NCBI RefSeq assembly: GCF_007556815.1
Contig: NZ_CP041745.1
Span: 1,775,001 to 1,839,000, forward strand
DNA from: Paraburkholderia megapolitana
Lineage (GTDB): Bacteria > Pseudomonadota > Gammaproteobacteria > Burkholderiales > Burkholderiaceae
Direction of reading: 5' to 3'
DNA length: 64,000 bases
Within the stretch, counting starts at the first letter, position 1. Every line of letters begins with the position of its first letter. Below, one piece after another: positions 55,012 to 63,979 of this stretch. The notes under the pieces are model-generated. The model did not search any database, was not told where the DNA came from, and worked only from the letters and a program-made list of their open reading frames with translations. The translations under genes and the position numbers were made by a program.

Positions 55012-56151
55012 GTGGTGCTGCCGGATGGGGGTACGTCGACGAGCGCAGGTCGTGGCTTTGAACGTTTTCGCGTGATTCGGCGGATTCAGGAGAGCGAGTC
55101 CATCGTATCGTTCGAACTGATTCCTCTCGATGCCGCGCGCTCACTCGCGTTTATCGCGGGCCAGTTTGTCGCGGTACGCCTGACGATGCCGGATGGCGAG
55201 ACGCTGCTGCGTCACTACAGCCTGTCCGGCGACTCCGCCGATACCACGCACTGGCGCATCTCCGTCAAACTCGAAAGCACGCCGCCGGGACGCGGATCGA
55301 GCTGGCTTCATCAAAACATCGACGTGGGCGACGAGCTTGAACTGGCTGGACCCGCCGGGTCTTTCGTCTGCGCTGAAGACAGCGAGCGACCGGTAATTCT
55401 GTTGAGCGGCGGCGTGGGCGTGACGCCTTTGGTCAGCATGCTGCATCGCCTGGCGCGGGGTTCATCAAGGCGCGTGTATTTCGTGCACGCTTGCGAAAAC
55501 AGCGTCGTGCATGCGTTTGTCGACGAGGTCGACGCGCTGGCTGCCGCACGTCCAGGCATCGCTGTCCATGTCTGCTATCGCAATCCGCTTGGCGGCGACG
55601 AGGCATGGGGCGCATGCGACAGCAAGGGCCTGTTGACGAAGGCGACCTTGCAGGCGCTGCTGCCGCTCGACGACTATGACGTCTATCTATGCGGGCCGCC
55701 GGGCTTCATGCAGGCGAACTGGCGGCTGCTGCGCGAGCTGGGCATCGCGCGCGAACGCATTCACTACGAGTTCTTCGGCCCTGCAACGGTACTGGAAGAC
55801 GAGGCGAGCGACTCACACAGCGTGGCGGCAAAGGAATCGGTCGCCGCACCTGTACCGGCGGTCGCAGCTGCTGACACGGGCATGGTCACCGTACGATTCG
55901 AGCCGCACAGCGATCCGATCCCGTGGGACCCGTCGTTTCATTCGCTGCTGGAGATGGCCGAGCATGCGGGCTATGCACCGGCCTTCAATTGTCGGGCGGG
56001 TCTTTGCAATGCCTGTACGACTCCGCTAGTGTCGGGCCGCGTTCACTATGTCGAAGACCCGCTTGCGCCACCACCCGACGACGAGGTACTGCTGTGTTGC
56101 ACGCGGCCTGTCACACCGGTCACGCTGGCGATGAAATCCCCGGCTGCGTGA
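55012..56151 (+). CDS. Oxygenase reductase with FAD, NAD and 2Fe-2S domains
   Basis: A 379-residue electron-transfer protein. Start GTG 55012 (or 55015) is favoured because GGGAGG (55001-55006) lies just upstream and avoids overlap; an ATG at 54979 would also be in frame. The FAD domain has RHYSLSG, the NAD domain LLSGGVGVTP and DVYLCGPPGFM, and the C-terminal plant-type ferredoxin has CRAGLCNAC plus a later Cys. The layout resembles flavohaemoprotein-type reductases fused to ferredoxin, as in VanB-like partners. It supplies electrons to the Rieske oxygenase. Confidence 0.9.
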   Translation: MVLPDGGTSTSAGRGFERFRVIRRIQESESIVSFELIPLDAARSLAFIAGQFVAVRLTMPDGETLLRHYSLSGDSADTTHWRISVKLESTPPGRGSSWLHQNIDVGDELELAGPAGSFVCAEDSERPVILLSGGVGVTPLVSMLHRLARGSSRRVYFVHACENSVVHAFVDEVDALAAARPGIAVHVCYRNPLGGDEAWGACDSKGLLTKATLQALLPLDDYDVYLCGPPGFMQANWRLLRELGIARERIHYEFFGPATVLEDEASDSHSVAAKESVAAPVPAVAAADTGMVTVRFEPHSDPIPWDPSFHSLLEMAEHAGYAPAFNCRAGLCNACTTPLVSGRVHYVEDPLAPPPDDEVLLCCTRPVTPVTLAMKSPAA

Positions 56152-56202
56152 CGGCTGGAACCCGTGCCGCAGAGGCACTGCGATCATCATGACGAGGATG
56201 AA

Positions 56203-57330
56203 ATGAAATACGGCTTTCCAGACCAACCTGGGTTCGATCGGCAACGCACACAGTTTCTGTACGCGGCGCAAGCGTCGGGCGCTACGGTGACGTCTTATCC
56301 TCATCCGCTGAGGGGCCCCGATGGCGAACTGCTGGCGACAGATGTCGCGTGGCTTGGCGAGCCGGACGCACGACGTGTGCTGGTGGCGATTTCCGGCACG
56401 CATGGCATCGAAGGTTATTACGGGTCGACCTGTCAGAGCGAATGGCTCGCCGGATTCGCCGCACGCGACCTTCCAGATGGCGTCGCGGTGATGATGGTGC
56501 ATCTGATCAACCCGTGGGGCACGGCATGGGCACGCCGCGTCAATGAAGACAATGTCGATCTGAATCGCAACTACGTTGACTTCGCGGCGGCCTTGCCGCG
56601 CAATCCGCGCTACGACACGATTCACCCTATCTATACGTGCCGCGACTTCGATGGCCCGCAACGTCGGCACGCGGACGGGCTTCTGGCGGCGCAGATCGAG
56701 TCGATCGGCTGGGGCGAATATCAGGCGATTGTTGGAGCCGGTCAGTATACGCATGCCGACGGACTGTTTTATGGCGGGGCGCAGGCCACATGGTCGAACC
56801 GGACGCTACGGAGCATTGTCGAGCGCTTCCTCCGGCCCGCGCAGGTCGCCATTGCATTCGATCTGCACACCGGCGCGGGTGCCTATGGTCATCCGATGCT
56901 GATGGCGATTGCGCAAACGCGTTATGCCGCGCTTGCCGACGCCGAAGCGCTTTATGGAGGGTGGCTTTACACACTGCTCACGGGCGCGGACGCCGCGGTC
57001 AGCGATACCGGTGTCGTGGCGCGCGCAACGGGTTACACGTCGCAGGCCCTTCTCGACGCGCTGCCGGGCAGTCACCTGATGCAACTCGTGATCGAATGCG
57101 GCGCGTATCCTGAAGCACGAGTGCATACCGCGTTACGCGACGATCACTGGCTCCATCTCTACGGCGATCCTGGCGACGCGCTCGGCAAGCGGATCAGCCA
57201 GACCCTGTTCGAATCGTTCATGCCCGCCGACGAGGACTGGCGCGAGATTGCGTGGCAACGTACCCGGCAGGCGTGGGAGCGTGCGCTAAAGGCGCTGCCG
57301 CAGATTCAGCCGGCAGCGTCGGTTGGCTGA
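56203..57330 (+). CDS. DUF2817 zinc-carboxypeptidase-like hydrolase
   Basis: A 375-residue protein; ATG 56203 has GAGG upstream. The family is related to M14 carboxypeptidases. Likely metal ligands lie in SGTHGIEGYYGS (His and Glu) and in the later FDLHTGAG (His); NEDNVDLNRNY carries the conserved Asn-Arg site. Activity is presumed to be hydrolysis of an amide or peptide-like bond. The gene directly follows the oxygenase reductase, 51 bases away, so it is probably in the same operon. Confidence 0.85.
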   Translation: MKYGFPDQPGFDRQRTQFLYAAQASGATVTSYPHPLRGPDGELLATDVAWLGEPDARRVLVAISGTHGIEGYYGSTCQSEWLAGFAARDLPDGVAVMMVHLINPWGTAWARRVNEDNVDLNRNYVDFAAALPRNPRYDTIHPIYTCRDFDGPQRRHADGLLAAQIESIGWGEYQAIVGAGQYTHADGLFYGGAQATWSNRTLRSIVERFLRPAQVAIAFDLHTGAGAYGHPMLMAIAQTRYAALADAEALYGGWLYTLLTGADAAVSDTGVVARATGYTSQALLDALPGSHLMQLVIECGAYPEARVHTALRDDHWLHLYGDPGDALGKRISQTLFESFMPADEDWREIAWQRTRQAWERALKALPQIQPAASVG

Positions 57331-57332
57331 TA

Positions 57333-58238
57333 TCAACTGTCGATACCTTGCTTCTGCGCCGCATCCTGCAGACACGAAATGAACCGCGCAATCGCCGGCG
57401 TCGGTAGCAGATCGCGCCGTGAAACGATCCCGAGATCGTAGGCGGGCATCGCTTCCTCGATGTTCGCCACATGCACGCCGAGTGGCGCCACCATCGTCGC
57501 GAGTTCCTTCGTGAAGCACCCGATCATGTCCGTCTGCGACACGAGCCCAAGCGCCACCGCAAACGACGACGGTGCGTGCAGCACCCGTTTGGGAACCGGC
57601 AACCCGTGTGCGGTGAACATCGTAGTCAGGAGACTATGAGAGAAATGATCGTAGCCGCCTGGGGCGATCCACTCCGCGTCGAGCAGGTCCTGTAACCGTC
57701 GCGCGTTTTCGAGCGGATGGCCGGTACGCATCCCGATGACGAACTTCGTCGAATACAGCGGCATCTGCACCAGATCGCTTTCGAGTTCGGGAATGTGGCG
57801 AATCGCTGCGATATCGATTTTTCCGGTGCGTAGTTGCGCGATCGCATCGAGCACCGTGATCTCCTGGAAATGCAGCCTGACGAGCGGCATGGCACGGCGA
57901 AACGCTGCCGCAGCCTTCGGCAAAACGGTGAGTGCAATAGACGGCATGGTCCCGACGCTGACCCTGCCGGCCAGATCGCCCTTCACCTGTTCCACCGCCT
58001 CCAGCGTGCGTTGCATGTCGTTCAGCAACTGCTCGGCACGCGGCAATAGCGTACGCCCGCATTCAGTCAGTTCGATCCCACGTATGCCGCGCGTCATCAG
58101 CTCCGCATTCAGCACGCTTTCCAGTTCGTGGATCGTCCGTGTGATCGCCGGCTGGGTCAATCCGAGTTCGCGCGCGGCGCCGCGCAGGCTGCCATGGTGG
58201 GCCGCCGCGACGAATGCCTGTAGCTGTTGAGGTTTCAT
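57333..58238 (-). CDS. LysR-family regulator of the porin/acylase genes
   Basis: A 301-residue LysR protein: winged helix KPQQLQAFVAAAHHGSLRGAARELGLTQPAITRTIHELE and effector domain. Start ATG 58238 is chosen because the HTH begins directly. It is divergent from the porin gene and convergent with the DUF2817 gene. The paired palindromes in the gap are candidate operators. Confidence 0.88.
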   Translation of the reverse strand: MKPQQLQAFVAAAHHGSLRGAARELGLTQPAITRTIHELESVLNAELMTRGIRGIELTECGRTLLPRAEQLLNDMQRTLEAVEQVKGDLAGRVSVGTMPSIALTVLPKAAAAFRRAMPLVRLHFQEITVLDAIAQLRTGKIDIAAIRHIPELESDLVQMPLYSTKFVIGMRTGHPLENARRLQDLLDAEWIAPGGYDHFSHSLLTTMFTAHGLPVPKRVLHAPSSFAVALGLVSQTDMIGCFTKELATMVAPLGVHVANIEEAMPAYDLGIVSRRDLLPTPAIARFISCLQDAAQKQGIDS

Positions 58239-58302
58239 AGGGTTAACGAGGGCGATAAGGGGCTGTGATCGGGATAAACAAAAAAACATCTTATTTGAAA
58301 AA

Positions 58303-58328
58303 ATCGGCGCCGATATATTGGCGCCAAT
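58303..58328. promoter_or_regulatory. Twin perfect palindromes in the LysR-porin gap
   Basis: ATCGGCGCCGAT (58303-58314) and ATTGGCGCCAAT (58317-58328) are two perfect 12-bp palindromes with a shared GGCGCC core, separated by two bases. Their centres are 14 bases apart. They lie 58 bases before the porin ATG, a good place for a regulator. Confidence 0.6.
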
Positions 58329-58386
58329 CTTCACATCGCCACTTCCGATGTCCTATTTAACGTTCGATCCGGGCATGCCGACCACA

Positions 58387-59547
58387 ATGAAAAAAACAGT
58401 CATCGCAATCGTCGCGCTGGGATTGCCGCTCGCGTTCGCTATTTCCGCGTATGGACAAAGCAGTGTGACGTTGTCGGGTGTCATCGATGAAGGCTTCGAC
58501 ATCACGAACAACACCAATCCTCACGGCGATCCTTTGTATCAGTTTCAGAGCGGTTATCTGCAGAGCAACATCGTCACGCTAGGTGGAATCGAAGATCTCG
58601 GTGATGGGAAGAAAATCACGTTCGTGATCAAGACGACTTTCGATGTGAACAGCGGTCGGTCGGCTCCCGGTCGCTCGTTTATCGGCTTGTCGGACGATAA
58701 GCGCGGGACGGTGACGGTGGGTCGTCAGTACGATTCGATTATCGACTATCTCGCGCCTACGACCGCCAACGGAAACTGGGGCGGCTGGCTGCTTTCGCAT
58801 CCCATGGACAACGACAATACGGACGGCTCGTTTCTCGTCAACAACGCGATCAAATACGCGAGCCCTGAGTTTGCGGGCTTCAAATTTGGCGGCATGTACG
58901 CGTTCAGTAACGACACGAAATTCGCGAATGACCGTTTGTACAGTCTGGGTGCGCAATACCTGAACGACCCACTTCTTGTCGGCGCCGCCTACCTGCAGAC
59001 CAATAATCCGGGCGCGCAGAACACCGGCGCGACGCCGGCCGGAAACGCCAGCTTCACGGCAGCGCGTCTGCGCATCTTCGGTGCGGGAATCAACTACACG
59101 ATTGGTTCCGCGACACTCGGTTTCGTGTACTCGAATACCGATGTCCGGGATCCAGTGAGTTCGAGCTACCTGAGCGATCCGTCGGGCAACCCGCTGCCGT
59201 TGGCGATCGCGGGCGTCGCGATGAACCGCCTGAAATTCCAGAATCTCGAGGTCAACGGGATGTATCAGGTGACGCCGTTTTTCTTCGTCGGTGCGCAATA
59301 TGTCTACACCCTGGTTGAAGGCGATGCGTCCGGGGCAAGCGTGAAACCGCGCTATCACACCATCGGCCTGATGGCGGATTACATGCTGTCGAAGCGCACC
59401 GACATCTATGTGCAGGGTGCGTACGAAAAGGTGACCGGCGACAGGACCGGCAACGTACTCGATAACGCCGCTATTCCCGGAGCGGGTGGGATCTCGTCGA
59501 CGGCGAGTCAGCTCGCGTTCCGCACAGGGATTCGCCACAAGTTCTGA
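58387..59547 (+). CDS. Gram-negative porin (Porin_4/OmpC-like)
   Basis: A 386-residue outer-membrane porin. Signal peptide about 1-22 (cut after AYG), then SSVTLSGVIDEGFDITNN as first strand and GRQYDSIIDYL loop. C-terminal residues RTGIRHKF end in Phe, needed for barrel insertion. ATG 58387 is chosen by its basic leader. It probably admits the substrate of the neighbouring catabolic genes. Confidence 0.92.
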   Translation: MKKTVIAIVALGLPLAFAISAYGQSSVTLSGVIDEGFDITNNTNPHGDPLYQFQSGYLQSNIVTLGGIEDLGDGKKITFVIKTTFDVNSGRSAPGRSFIGLSDDKRGTVTVGRQYDSIIDYLAPTTANGNWGGWLLSHPMDNDNTDGSFLVNNAIKYASPEFAGFKFGGMYAFSNDTKFANDRLYSLGAQYLNDPLLVGAAYLQTNNPGAQNTGATPAGNASFTAARLRIFGAGINYTIGSATLGFVYSNTDVRDPVSSSYLSDPSGNPLPLAIAGVAMNRLKFQNLEVNGMYQVTPFFFVGAQYVYTLVEGDASGASVKPRYHTIGLMADYMLSKRTDIYVQGAYEKVTGDRTGNVLDNAAIPGAGGISSTASQLAFRTGIRHKF

Positions 59548-59613
59548 ACTGCATGAAACAGCTGGCGCACGAGACCGATGCGCTTTCCAATAACCAGAAT
59601 TTCAGAAGATCTC

Positions 59614-62055
59614 ATGAATCGTACATTCGCCATTTCTCTGCTGTTTGCTTCCTCGGCGCTCGCCACCGGTTGTGCGCAGCCGCCCCGGCCCGATCCGATC
59701 GCGGCTCAACAGGTGCGTATCGATCGCGATGCCATGGGGGTGCCTCATGTCTTCGGCAAGACGTCGGCGGCGGTCATGTTCGGAGCGGGTTACGCCGAAG
59801 CGCAGGACCGGCTCGCGGACATGGAAACGTTTCGCCGTCGCGCATTGGGACGTACGGCCGAGATACTCGGTGCGTCGGCGGTTCAGTCGGACATTATTTC
59901 GCTCGACCGCAAACTCGGCAGCGCAGAGTTGATGCGGATGTATCGCGCGATCCCGCCCGAGCACCAGCGCATGATGCAGGCCTATGTCGACGGTATTAAC
60001 CGTGTGATCGACGAAATCGACCGCGATCCGGAGCATAAGACGCCTTATGAATTTACCCGTTGGGGTGTGAAGCCGGAGCATTGGACGCTGCTCGATTTTC
60101 TCTCGATGGCGGCGGGTTTTCCGCGCGACCGCGGCGGCTTCGAATTGCAGAATCTGGCTTTCTACAATGCCATGGTGACGCGTTATGGCGAGACCAGGGG
60201 ACGCGAGATATTCGACGACGTGGTGCCCGTGAGCGATCCCGATTCGCCGACCGCGATACCGGCGGGTGAGGATCTCGCACCGGTACGCCCGATGCCGAAA
60301 GCGACCTATCTGACGCTGGCTTCGACGCAACAGGGAATGCCGCCCGCGGCCGCACCCGCACCCAGCAACAACCACAGCCGATGTCTCGTGATCGGCCCGC
60401 AGCGTTCCGCGAGCGGCAAGGTGTTGATGCTGGAGTCGACGGCGGACGGCCCGGAGATTCATCTTCATGGCGGTGGTTTCGACAGCGCGGGTTTCACCAT
60501 GCCGTCGTGGGGCATTCCGATCATGGGACGCGGCCCGAATCACGGCTGGCTCGTCACCTCCGGCCAGGAAGATACGACGGATACCTTCGCCGAACGGCTC
60601 AATCCACTCGATCCTCGTCAGTACTGGTACCAGGGCAAGTGGCAGCAGATGGACGTGCATAACGAAACGATCGTGGTCAAAGGTGCTGCGCCTGTCGATC
60701 ACGAAGTCGCGCGCACGATACACGGCACTGTTGTGAGTTGGGACAAACCGCATGGCGTAGCGTATACGCAGCGTTTCGCGGAACGCGGCCACGAACTCGA
60801 CAACTGGGTGGCGGTCGTCGAGATGCAGCGCGCGCACACGCTCGCCGATTTCGAAAGCAAGGGAATCGCGCGACTCTCCACCGATTTCGGTGTGTGCTAC
60901 GGCGACGATAACGGCCAGATCGGTTTCTGGGAGACGGGGCTGCAGCCGAAGCGCACGCCCGGTGCCGATCCGCGCCTGCCGACGCCAGGAACCGGCGACT
61001 ATGAATGGCAGGGCTTCCTGTCGCTCGCCGAGCGGCCGCATATGCTCAATCCGAAGCAGGGCTATATCCACAGCTGGAACAGCAAGGCGACGACGTGGTC
61101 GCGCGAGGGGGACGAAGGGCGATTCGGCGCAACCTTCCGCACGTGGTTGGGCAATCGCCTGGGCGCGTCGTCCTCGTCGACTACGCTGCTCGACATGGAA
61201 GACTACAACGGGCAAATCTGGAATGCGTTTGGTGCGCGCGACCGGACCCAGACGTCGCCTGATTTCTTTGCGCCGTTCCTGAAGGCTGCGGCGGCTGAGG
61301 CGCATGACGCGCAGATCTCGCAGGCCGTGGACCTGATGGTTTCATGGAACGGCCTCTACCAGGATCGCGACGGCGACGGCTACTACGACAATCCCGGTCT
61401 GACGCTGTTCCGGACATGGCTGGAGGTGGCGCCGAAAATGATCTTCGACCACGCCATCGGCAACACATGGAAGACGATCGATGACGATCGCTATCTGAAG
61501 TATCAGACGAGCTTGTTGTATCGCACGTTGCAGGGTGCGCAAGCGGGTTTGCCGGTGAAGTTCGATTACTTCGACGGTCGTCCGCGCGATGTGGTGGTGG
61601 CCGACACGATCCGCCAGACCATCGAGTTGGCCCACAAGAAATTTCCAGGTCGCCCGATGGAGGCATGGCGTATGCCCATCTACTGGAAATACTTTACCGA
61701 CGCGGCCGACGACCCGGCGCGTCCTTCGCTTCCCGACGACGATGAACGTAGCAGTACGACGTGGGCCGAACTCGGTCTCGGACCAAAGATGGTGCCGTTG
61801 AACGGCGGTGAGGAATGGACCGGACTCATGGAACTCGGCGGCGGTCACCCGGTGCTATATACCGTTACCGAGGCCGGCGGACAGAATCAGTTCATCGATC
61901 CGTCTGGACATGGCACGCCTCATCTCACGGACCAGGTGCAGATGCATGCACAGAACCATCTCAAACCTATCGACCTCGGGCCGGAAGATAGCCAGCGCAA
62001 TATCCGTTCTTCGGTGACGCTCGAGTATGGTGGGGCAGGCTCGACGCTGCCTTGA
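59614..62055 (+). CDS. Lipid-anchored penicillin-acylase-family (S45) amidase
   Basis: An 813-residue N-terminal-nucleophile hydrolase. Signal peptide with lipobox LATGC (Cys about 20). The alpha part has DAMGVPHVFGKTSAAVMFGAGYAEAQDRLADME. The beta subunit probably begins at the Ser in PSNNHSRCLVIG (about 251), where autocleavage should expose the nucleophile; TASGK-type RSASGKVLML follows. S45 enzymes cleave amides such as acyl-homoserine lactones and penicillins. Anchoring as a lipoprotein suggests action at the periplasmic face or outer membrane. It follows the porin gene by 66 bases. Confidence 0.88.
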   Translation: MNRTFAISLLFASSALATGCAQPPRPDPIAAQQVRIDRDAMGVPHVFGKTSAAVMFGAGYAEAQDRLADMETFRRRALGRTAEILGASAVQSDIISLDRKLGSAELMRMYRAIPPEHQRMMQAYVDGINRVIDEIDRDPEHKTPYEFTRWGVKPEHWTLLDFLSMAAGFPRDRGGFELQNLAFYNAMVTRYGETRGREIFDDVVPVSDPDSPTAIPAGEDLAPVRPMPKATYLTLASTQQGMPPAAAPAPSNNHSRCLVIGPQRSASGKVLMLESTADGPEIHLHGGGFDSAGFTMPSWGIPIMGRGPNHGWLVTSGQEDTTDTFAERLNPLDPRQYWYQGKWQQMDVHNETIVVKGAAPVDHEVARTIHGTVVSWDKPHGVAYTQRFAERGHELDNWVAVVEMQRAHTLADFESKGIARLSTDFGVCYGDDNGQIGFWETGLQPKRTPGADPRLPTPGTGDYEWQGFLSLAERPHMLNPKQGYIHSWNSKATTWSREGDEGRFGATFRTWLGNRLGASSSSTTLLDMEDYNGQIWNAFGARDRTQTSPDFFAPFLKAAAAEAHDAQISQAVDLMVSWNGLYQDRDGDGYYDNPGLTLFRTWLEVAPKMIFDHAIGNTWKTIDDDRYLKYQTSLLYRTLQGAQAGLPVKFDYFDGRPRDVVVADTIRQTIELAHKKFPGRPMEAWRMPIYWKYFTDAADDPARPSLPDDDERSSTTWAELGLGPKMVPLNGGEEWTGLMELGGGHPVLYTVTEAGGQNQFIDPSGHGTPHLTDQVQMHAQNHLKPIDLGPEDSQRNIRSSVTLEYGGAGSTLP

Positions 62056-62070
62056 CATCGTAAGGCGAGG

Positions 62071-62111
62071 GCGACGCGCGCAATGGGTTATCTACACATT
62101 GCGCGCGTCGC
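62071..62111. terminator. Perfect 15-bp hairpin between convergent genes
   Basis: Bases 62071-62085 pair perfectly with 62097-62111 around an 11-base loop. No T run follows. It lies just after the acylase stop and 39 bases from the NIPSNAP stop, so it may serve both. Confidence 0.6.
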
Positions 62112-62149
62112 GTTGCGTTACCTCACCTCGCCGGATCAACTCCCGTTCA

Positions 62150-62470
62150 TTACTTGAGCGGCGAGAAATCGGTTGGCCGCACGATGCGCGATTCCATCTT
62201 GAGGAAGATATCGAGCGCTTTCACCTTGCGACCGAACTCCCGCCAGCGGCTATCGGCCGCCATCCGGTCGCGCCGCTCGATGCGGTCGTCGAGACCCTGG
62301 TAGCCCCAGATATGCACGACCTCGCTCAGATTGCCGATCTCGGTGGTAAAGAAGCCGATCAGCTCGCCGAGATATTCCTGCTGGATCGGCAAGCCCTCGT
62401 TCTTGTATAAGGCGATCCATTCGGCGGCTCGTTGCGGTTTGAACGTGTAGGTGCGGATTTCGTAAAGCAT
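62150..62470 (-). CDS. NIPSNAP family protein
   Basis: A 106-residue ferredoxin-like-fold protein: MLYEIRTYTFKPQRAAEWI at the start and GFFTTEIGNLSEVVHIWGYQ later, the NIPSNAP signature. Start ATG 62470 is chosen at the conserved MLYEIRTY. Bacterial members are found in catabolic clusters; function is not known. Confidence 0.88.
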   Translation of the reverse strand: MLYEIRTYTFKPQRAAEWIALYKNEGLPIQQEYLGELIGFFTTEIGNLSEVVHIWGYQGLDDRIERRDRMAADSRWREFGRKVKALDIFLKMESRIVRPTDFSPLK

Positions 62471-62630
62471 GGTTGTCTCCGTGACGCAGGGGTATGAACA
62501 GGGCAAGATTAGCGCGAATGCGTGGCGCTAAGTTGCCGCCCGCATATCGTTGTGCCGATTTATTCGTGGCGCAATGCAATACAAGAGATGAGAATCGTTC
62601 GGTTGTTCACCTTCCGGAGTGCCGCCTGAC

Positions 62631-62975
62631 ATGAGCCGAGACCTTCTTTTACTACTTGAACCGGGGTTTGCCGATCCGAAGTATCCGGGCGAACGCTTCA
62701 TTTGCCCACACGGCGCACCGATCGAGGGACTGCTTGCGAGCGACCCCGCGAAGGCCGCCAGCCTCGACATTCAGCGTTTGCCGTTTGCGCGTCCGCGCGA
62801 GGTGGTCGTCAAGGCGCTCGATGCCGACCATCAGGGCCTGCCGGTGTTGATACTCGGTGACGAGGCACCGGTGCCTGACGATGCGCAGACGCTAGGCGAC
62901 AAGCGTTTCGTCACGGACACCAACCGCATTCTTGCATTGCTCGCCGAGCGCCACGGGTTTCCGAAAATCCACTGA
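62631..62975 (+). CDS. DUF3088 family protein
   Basis: A 114-residue thioredoxin-like-fold protein: MSRDLLLLLEPGFADPKYPGERFICPHGAPIEGLL. ATG 62631 has CCGGAG upstream. DUF3088 members are cytosolic with unknown function. The usual CxxC-like spacing is reduced to a single Cys here. Starts an operon with the deacylase gene 11 bases downstream. Confidence 0.82.
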   Translation: MSRDLLLLLEPGFADPKYPGERFICPHGAPIEGLLASDPAKAASLDIQRLPFARPREVVVKALDADHQGLPVLILGDEAPVPDDAQTLGDKRFVTDTNRILALLAERHGFPKIH

Positions 62976-62986
62976 CACGGCCACGC

Positions 62987-63979
62987 ATGACCACCATCCA
63001 CAACGAAATCGACCTCGATGCCGATGGGCGTCACGTCGGTTATCTGCGTCTGCCGTATTCGGTTCATCGTTCCGCGTACGGATGGATTCCGATTCCGATC
63101 GCGTCGATCCGCAACGGCGATGGCCCCGTCGTGCTGCTCATGGGCGGCAATCATGGCGACGAGTACGAAGGGCAGGTGCTCGTTTCCAGCCTGATCGGCG
63201 AGATCGAGCCGCAATGGGTGCGCGGGCAACTAATCTTCCTGCCAATGGCGAATTTCCCTGCTGCAGCCGCGGGCCTGAGGACATCGCCACTCGACGGCGG
63301 CAATCTGAACCGCAGTTTCCCCGGCGATTCGCACGGCTCGCCGACTGCGGCGATCGCCGACTATATCGAGCACACGTTGCTCGCCCGCTCGCAGTATCTG
63401 ATCGACCTCCACTCGGGCGGCAGTTCGCTTCTCTACGATGGCGCCAATATGCTGGCTATCGCGCCACGCGATCCCGATGAAGAGAGCCGGCTTAAGGCGC
63501 TGCTCGCTGCGTTTGGATTGCCGCGTGCGTTTCTGCATCCGCCGAATCCGGTTCATGCGGCAACCGCGGCACGTCGTCAAGGCGCGATCTCGATCCTGAC
63601 AGAACTGGGTGGCGGCGGGACCGTGCAGGCACGCTTGCTACACGACGCGCGACGCGGCTTGTTAAATCTGCTCGGTTTCATCGGGCTTCTGAGCGGACCG
63701 CTCGTGCCCGATGGCCCGCCTGCGCAGACTCGCTTCTTCACCGTGTCCGGCTCGCGCCATTACGTCTACGCCTACGATCGCGGCGTGTACGAGCCGCTAG
63801 TCGAGCTGGGCGAGCAGGTCGCCGCGGGCCAGGCTGCTGCACGGATTCACTTCCCCGATACGCCGCTACGCGAGCCGGTTATTACGTACTTCGCAGCCGC
63901 GGGCGAGGTTGTCTGCAAACGTGTGCCCGCCGCGGTTGAACGTGGCGACTGCCTGTTCCATCTTGCCGAACCTGTTTAA
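62987..63979 (+). CDS. AstE/aspartoacylase-family deacylase
   Basis: A 330-residue zinc amidohydrolase of the succinylglutamate desuccinylase family. Zinc ligands lie in GGNHGDEYEGQ (about 55-65); NLNRSFPG and IDLHSGG (second zinc His) follow, and ELGGGG is the probable catalytic Glu region. Similar enzymes (for example DoeB in ectoine breakdown) remove N-acyl groups from amino acids. It may process an N-acylated product of the neighbouring cluster. Confidence 0.87.
   Translation: MTTIHNEIDLDADGRHVGYLRLPYSVHRSAYGWIPIPIASIRNGDGPVVLLMGGNHGDEYEGQVLVSSLIGEIEPQWVRGQLIFLPMANFPAAAAGLRTSPLDGGNLNRSFPGDSHGSPTAAIADYIEHTLLARSQYLIDLHSGGSSLLYDGANMLAIAPRDPDEESRLKALLAAFGLPRAFLHPPNPVHAATAARRQGAISILTELGGGGTVQARLLHDARRGLLNLLGFIGLLSGPLVPDGPPAQTRFFTVSGSRHYVYAYDRGVYEPLVELGEQVAAGQAAARIHFPDTPLREPVITYFAAAGEVVCKRVPAAVERGDCLFHLAEPV

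Noticed and set aside
59602..61305. 567-codon minus-strand frame
   Set aside because: Lies wholly antisense within the S45 acylase gene and is Arg-rich without homology.
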